Shown here: piece after piece, positions 61,402-64,000 of the stretch
How positions within the stretch are numbered: the first letter of the stretch is position 1
Layout of the letters: every line of letters starts with the position of its first letter
Assembly: GCA_039931865.1 (NCBI GenBank)
Contig: JBDTRB010000002.1
Location: 55,714-119,713 of the forward strand
Length of the DNA: 64,000 nt
Source: JALYUA01 sp039931865
GTDB taxonomy: Bacteria; Acidobacteriota; Thermoanaerobaculia; UBA5066; Gp7-AA6
Direction of reading: 5' to 3'
Translations under genes and position numbers: made by a program
The notes under the pieces: generated by a model
What the model was told of the DNA's origin: nothing
Database searches by the model: none
Seen by the model: only the letters and a program-made list of their open reading frames with translations

Positions 61402-61896
61402 TTACTGGTGATCGCGGTCGTGGTGATCGCGGTCGTGGTCCCGATCGCGATCCCAACGATTGCGGTCGCGCTCTGACTGAATTTCGCGGTCGTGGAGGCG
61501 CGCATGCCGGCGCCACTCGCGATTCTCGCGGAGGTTGTCTTCTACGACCAGCTGCTGGTTGGACCAGTGGCCGGGCTCATAGATCGTGCCCCGCCTCGTG
61601 CGGATGTACCGAGCCGGAATCCAGTAGCCATTCGGTTGCGCCCGGCGTTCCCAGCGTCCGGGAACCCAGCCCCACCGGCCGCCATCGTCATTGTAGAAAC
61701 CGTTGATCCAGATGTAATCCGCGCCGGGGCGGGCGGAGCGGACTTCGCGCCGCCGAGCGGGAGGCCTGCCCGTTGTGATGCGGACGTTCAATCCAGGGGG
61801 CAGCGGGGGCAGCGGGATCTGCGCCACGGTCGTCGCCGCAGCTCCTCCGACCAGCACGACACCCAACATGGTCCGTTGTAAAGCCTTCAGATTCAT
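61402..61896 (-). CDS. YXWGXW-repeat exported protein
   Basis: A 164-residue protein with a signal peptide (ALQRTMLGVVLVGGAAATTVA). It has aromatic repeats of the YXWGXW type (IWINGFYNDDGGRWGWVPG, RRAQPNGYWIPARYI, EPGHW) and a C-terminal Arg/Asp/His tail (RDRDHDRDHHDRDH). The tail may bind metal. Function is unknown; an outer-surface or periplasmic role is inferred. Confidence 0.85.
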   Translation of the reverse strand: MNLKALQRTMLGVVLVGGAAATTVAQIPLPPLPPGLNVRITTGRPPARRREVRSARPGADYIWINGFYNDDGGRWGWVPGRWERRAQPNGYWIPARYIRTRRGTIYEPGHWSNQQLVVEDNLRENREWRRHARLHDREIQSERDRNRWDRDRDHDRDHHDRDHQ

Positions 61897-62106
61897 TGTT
61901 CCTCCCCTGTAGTCGTTTCCTGTTCAAAGAACGAGCAATCGCTGTGCCAGTACGCTGGTCTTCGAAGCGCTAATTGCCTCCCCAAAACGCCCGATTCCGA
62001 TCGGAGGAAGAGGTCTTCCTGGAAAAGTGTCCCCGCGTGCGAAGACGCCGTCTTGAGACGAGTGCATCCTGGTGCTGCGACGCCCATGTCAGGTTTGAAG
62101 TTCCGC

Positions 62107-62145
62107 CCCTCACCCCAACCCTCTCCCCGGCGCGCGGGGAGAGGG
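62107..62145 (+). repeat. REP-like palindromic element A, copy 3
   Basis: CCCTCACCCCAA followed by arms CCCTCTCCCC/GGGGAGAGGG (62119-62128, 62136-62145) around GGCGCGC, almost identical to the copy at 32974. Confidence 0.88.
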
Positions 62146-62241
62146 GGCAGAGCTGCGCGGTCACCAGGGTGGCTGCGGGAGCCGAACCGAACGGAGGCAC
62201 GAGGCCGGCGGTGGAGGCCGCATCCGGCCGACCGCCGGCCG

Positions 62242-62271
62242 GTGCCGCTCGCTGCGCACGGCGAGCGGCAC
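62242..62271. terminator. 11-bp perfect hairpin near the secreted protein gene end
   Basis: GTGCCGCTCGC pairs with GCGAGCGGCAC around an 8-nt loop, 35 bp after the stop at 62306 (minus strand). There is no T-run; it may protect the transcript end or be another mobile palindrome. Confidence 0.4.
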
Positions 62272-62305
62272 GTCCCTCAGTGAGCGGAAGCGACGGTTGG
62301 CCTGG

Positions 62306-62731
62306 TTACCTGGCGTTACTCCAGCTCTGCTTGCCGATCTTCCACTGCCCGTTTTCTTCAGCGAGGTCAATCGTGCCTTTAGTCATTTCCCCGCCCTGTT
62401 TTCCCGTAGCCATCAGCGTCGCCTTTTTCCCCTTGACGTCCAGGCCCGTGAACTTGATGTCCGTCGGTTCCATGACTTTGAAGAACTCCATCGTTTCTTT
62501 CGGAGTCTTTCCCATCTGCTTCACCTGCCCGTCGATGTCTTTCGCGGCGTCGGCCATCATGCACTTCTTGTAAGCCTCGTAGTCTCCGGCATCGATCGCC
62601 TTCAGAAGCGCGCGATACGCCCTGGCCTGGGGAGTGGCCTCGACGTCCTTTCCGGCTCCGGCTGCGAAGCTCGCCATCGTCACACCGAGCGAGAGAAGGA
62701 CGACGAGGCCGATACGTTGCGGTTTTTGCAT
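62306..62731 (-). CDS. Small exported NTF2/DUF4878-like protein
   Basis: A 141-residue protein with a signal peptide (RIGLVVLLSLGVTMASFAAG). The mature part has a helical start (ARAYRALLKAIDAGDYEAYKKCM, cited in part) and beta strands ending ENGQWKIGKQSW, which suggests an NTF2/DUF4878-like fold. No catalytic residues are recognised. An AAGGAGAAG site precedes the ATG at 62731. Confidence 0.75.
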   Translation of the reverse strand: MQKPQRIGLVVLLSLGVTMASFAAGAGKDVEATPQARAYRALLKAIDAGDYEAYKKCMMADAAKDIDGQVKQMGKTPKETMEFFKVMEPTDIKFTGLDVKGKKATLMATGKQGGEMTKGTIDLAEENGQWKIGKQSWSNAR

Positions 62732-62772
62732 AGAGCTTCTCCTTTTTCTTCTTGTATTTCCGCGTATGCGGA

Positions 62773-63384
62773 TTACTTCTTCGGAAAACTGGGGTCGGCT
62801 TTGACTTCCAGCATCTGCTTCGTGTGGCGGTCGCTGTGGGCGCCGATGAACAGGTTCCACTCGTAGGCGTCGAGCTTCTTTCCAAACGGGCTGTCGGCCG
62901 CGTGAGCCCGAAGGTCGGATCGGCCGTCGAGGAGCCGTTCCGTCGCCGACCGGGACTCGAGAAAGTGCTTGCGCGACTCCTCCGGCGATCCGAATCGATT
63001 CGTGGGCTTCAGGGGCTCCGGCGCCTGCATCCTGGTGGAGCGGTCGGGAACGGCGCTCATCACGAACGCGTCGATCGCGGCCACGTCCTCACCCGCGGCG
63101 CGCGGCGGCGCCTTCAGGACGCTGTCTTCGATCATTCCGCGCATGAGGTCTTCACCGGCGGCGATGTGCTCCATGACCTCGGCAATGGACCAGCGATCCG
63201 GCCCGGCCTTGAAGGTCCACTGCGCCGGAGAGAGCCCGTTCGTAGCGTCGACAATTGCCTGGTTCGTGCTTTCCAGGTATTGCATGGCCTTGTCGCGGTC
63301 AGCCGCGGTCAGCGACTGGGCGGAACCGGTCGCCGCCGCCGACGCGAGGAGTACGAAACACGCGAGGATCCGTCGCTGCGACAT
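62773..63384 (-). CDS. DinB-family protein 2, exported
   Basis: A 203-residue DinB/DUF664-like protein with a signal peptide (ILACFVLLASAAATGSAQ). WTFKAGPDRWSIAEVMEHIAAGED (His about 72) and NLFIGAHSDRHTKQM (His pair near the C-terminus) form the three-His metal pattern. It is unusual for the family in being exported. GGAGGG precedes the ATG at 63384. It is 41 bp upstream of the NTF2-like gene on the same strand. Confidence 0.85.
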   Translation of the reverse strand: MSQRRILACFVLLASAAATGSAQSLTAADRDKAMQYLESTNQAIVDATNGLSPAQWTFKAGPDRWSIAEVMEHIAAGEDLMRGMIEDSVLKAPPRAAGEDVAAIDAFVMSAVPDRSTRMQAPEPLKPTNRFGSPEESRKHFLESRSATERLLDGRSDLRAHAADSPFGKKLDAYEWNLFIGAHSDRHTKQMLEVKADPSFPKK

Positions 63385-63488
63385 CCATCCCTCCGGTTGC
63401 GTTCGCGCCGCCGACGCCGCGCCCCCGTTTCTTTGCCCTGAATTTCGGAACCGATATACCACGAAATTCCGGGAGCGGCGAAGCCCGC

Positions 63489-63713
63489 TCAGGCGGGGAA
63501 GAACAGGAGAAGCGTCAGGACCGTCCCCACGGCAAGAGAGATCCAGGCGTTCGAAACGAAGTATCCGTACGCCATAAGCGCGATCCCCAGAAAGAGCTGG
63601 CGGGGCTCGCCGTTCTTCTTTCCATACCGGAAGGCCGCGAGCCCCACGAGGCCGAAGAGGACGGCGAAGAGAATCGTCGCCAGAGAGAAATCGCCCAGGT
63701 CGATTTTCGGCAT
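63489..63713 (-). CDS. Small two-helix membrane protein
   Basis: A 74-residue protein with two or three hydrophobic segments: LATILFAVLFGLVGLAAFRY, a GKKNGEP turn, then LFLGIALMAYGYFVSN and a final hydrophobic stretch. It resembles small proteins sometimes named amino acid transport protein; no activity is established. There is no obvious Shine-Dalgarno site at the ATG 63713. The 287 bp from here to the window end hold no gene, only a short CTCCGC-TTCA-GCGGAG hairpin at 63947-63962. Confidence 0.7.
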   Translation of the reverse strand: MPKIDLGDFSLATILFAVLFGLVGLAAFRYGKKNGEPRQLFLGIALMAYGYFVSNAWISLAVGTVLTLLLFFPA

Positions 63714-64000
63714 CAGGGTAGGAGATCTCGCGTTCGTAATGCACCAGCGTCGCTTACGGCGCCCGCACGTAAAGCGAATTCGGAACGCTTGGGTGGGATA
63801 AAAGGAGAACGGGCGGCCGGAGACGGGAATTCCCGACTGGGGCTCGCGCGAAAGAAAAATACCGGACGGCGAAAATGAAACGCCAGGTCTCTCCGCTTCG
63901 TATGTAGAGATAGACTCAGATCCCGCCAAACAAGCCTGCCTCCCACCTCCGCTTCAGCGGAGCCTCGTTCGTCGCCTTCGCTCACTGCGCGAGCTGCCTT

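Larger units (their letters stand above)
61897..62305. other. 409-bp intergenic region with repeats
   Basis: No gene is seen. It holds REP-like element A copy 3 (62107-62145) and an 11-bp perfect hairpin (62242-62271). Confidence 0.7.

Noticed and set aside
1..64000. tRNA, rRNA, insertion sequences, integrase or attachment sites
   Set aside because: None could be recognised by eye; a covariance-model search could still find a small RNA.

Overview
The window looks like a high-GC chromosomal segment of an Acidobacteriota member, possibly a Thermoanaerobaculia- or Holophagae-like lineage (class is a guess). The signs are an ADOP-type MacB/FtsX permease, an ECF sigma factor (Sig-70_X6 type) overlapping a kinase-TPR gene, an ECF42 sigma factor with two DGPF/YCII proteins, a DUF1800/DUF1501 pair behind FG-GAP repeats, YXWGXW protein, and several MBL-fold and DinB proteins. 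No rRNA, tRNA, transposase, integrase or CRISPR array was recognised, so this reads as ordinary chromosome carrying several decaying genes and many short dispersed repeats.

Layout. 1-5.3 kb: 5'-truncated Ser/Thr kinase, DUF1003 protein, secreted beta-propeller with a sorting-like tail, frameshifted amidohydrolase, DUF1440-like membrane protein. 5.4-9.4 kb: MBL hydrolase, two tandem paralogous secreted proteins of unknown function, histidine kinase. 9.4-16.7 kb: Na+/H+ antiporter-rhodanese fusion interrupted by an in-frame TGA that looks like selenocysteine, ACT protein, DHA2 exporter, S41 peptidase, frameshifted cNMP-Trx-TrxR-like gene. 16.7-25.7 kb: alpha/beta hydrolase remnant, ADOP permease, contractile-tail-like chimera, and a formate dehydrogenase operon whose catalytic subunit contains selenocysteine with a textbook SECIS hairpin. 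26-31.9 kb: kinase-BRCT fusion, ICMT-like methyltransferase, MATE pump, 5'-3' exonuclease, ECF42 sigma. 31.9-39.8 kb: DGPF proteins, an AHSA1/ArsR pair with a palindromic promoter, alpha/beta hydrolase, DUF1348, AlkA/Ada, VOC protein, MBL remnant, di-heme peroxidase-like protein. 40-46 kb: sigma-kinase pair, MBL hydrolase, secreted unknowns. 46-59.4 kb: TlpA-like protein, RND pump pair, WD40 protein, SnoaL/DUF4440 protein, DUF1800-DUF1501-cupredoxin operon. 59.5-64 kb: arginase-fold protein, lipoprotein, two DinB proteins, YXWGXW protein, small secreted and membrane proteins.

Themes. Two genes 11 kb apart read through TGA, so the organism should carry selA/B/C/D elsewhere. The FDH operon (alpha, Fe-S beta, NrfD-type membrane subunit) would feed formate electrons to the quinone pool. 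The junction between its last two genes is a six-unit 8-bp tandem repeat that supplies the start codon. Similar 7-8 bp arrays lie at the ends of several other genes, and a separate palindromic element occurs in three near-identical copies. Four single-gene frameshifts (two per gene) lie in otherwise well-conserved coding sequence, so sequencing indels must be considered before calling pseudogenes. No complete multi-gene novel defence or secretion system was found. The most notable candidates are the antiporter-rhodanese selenoprotein, the kinase-BRCT fusion and the orphan tail-like chimera.
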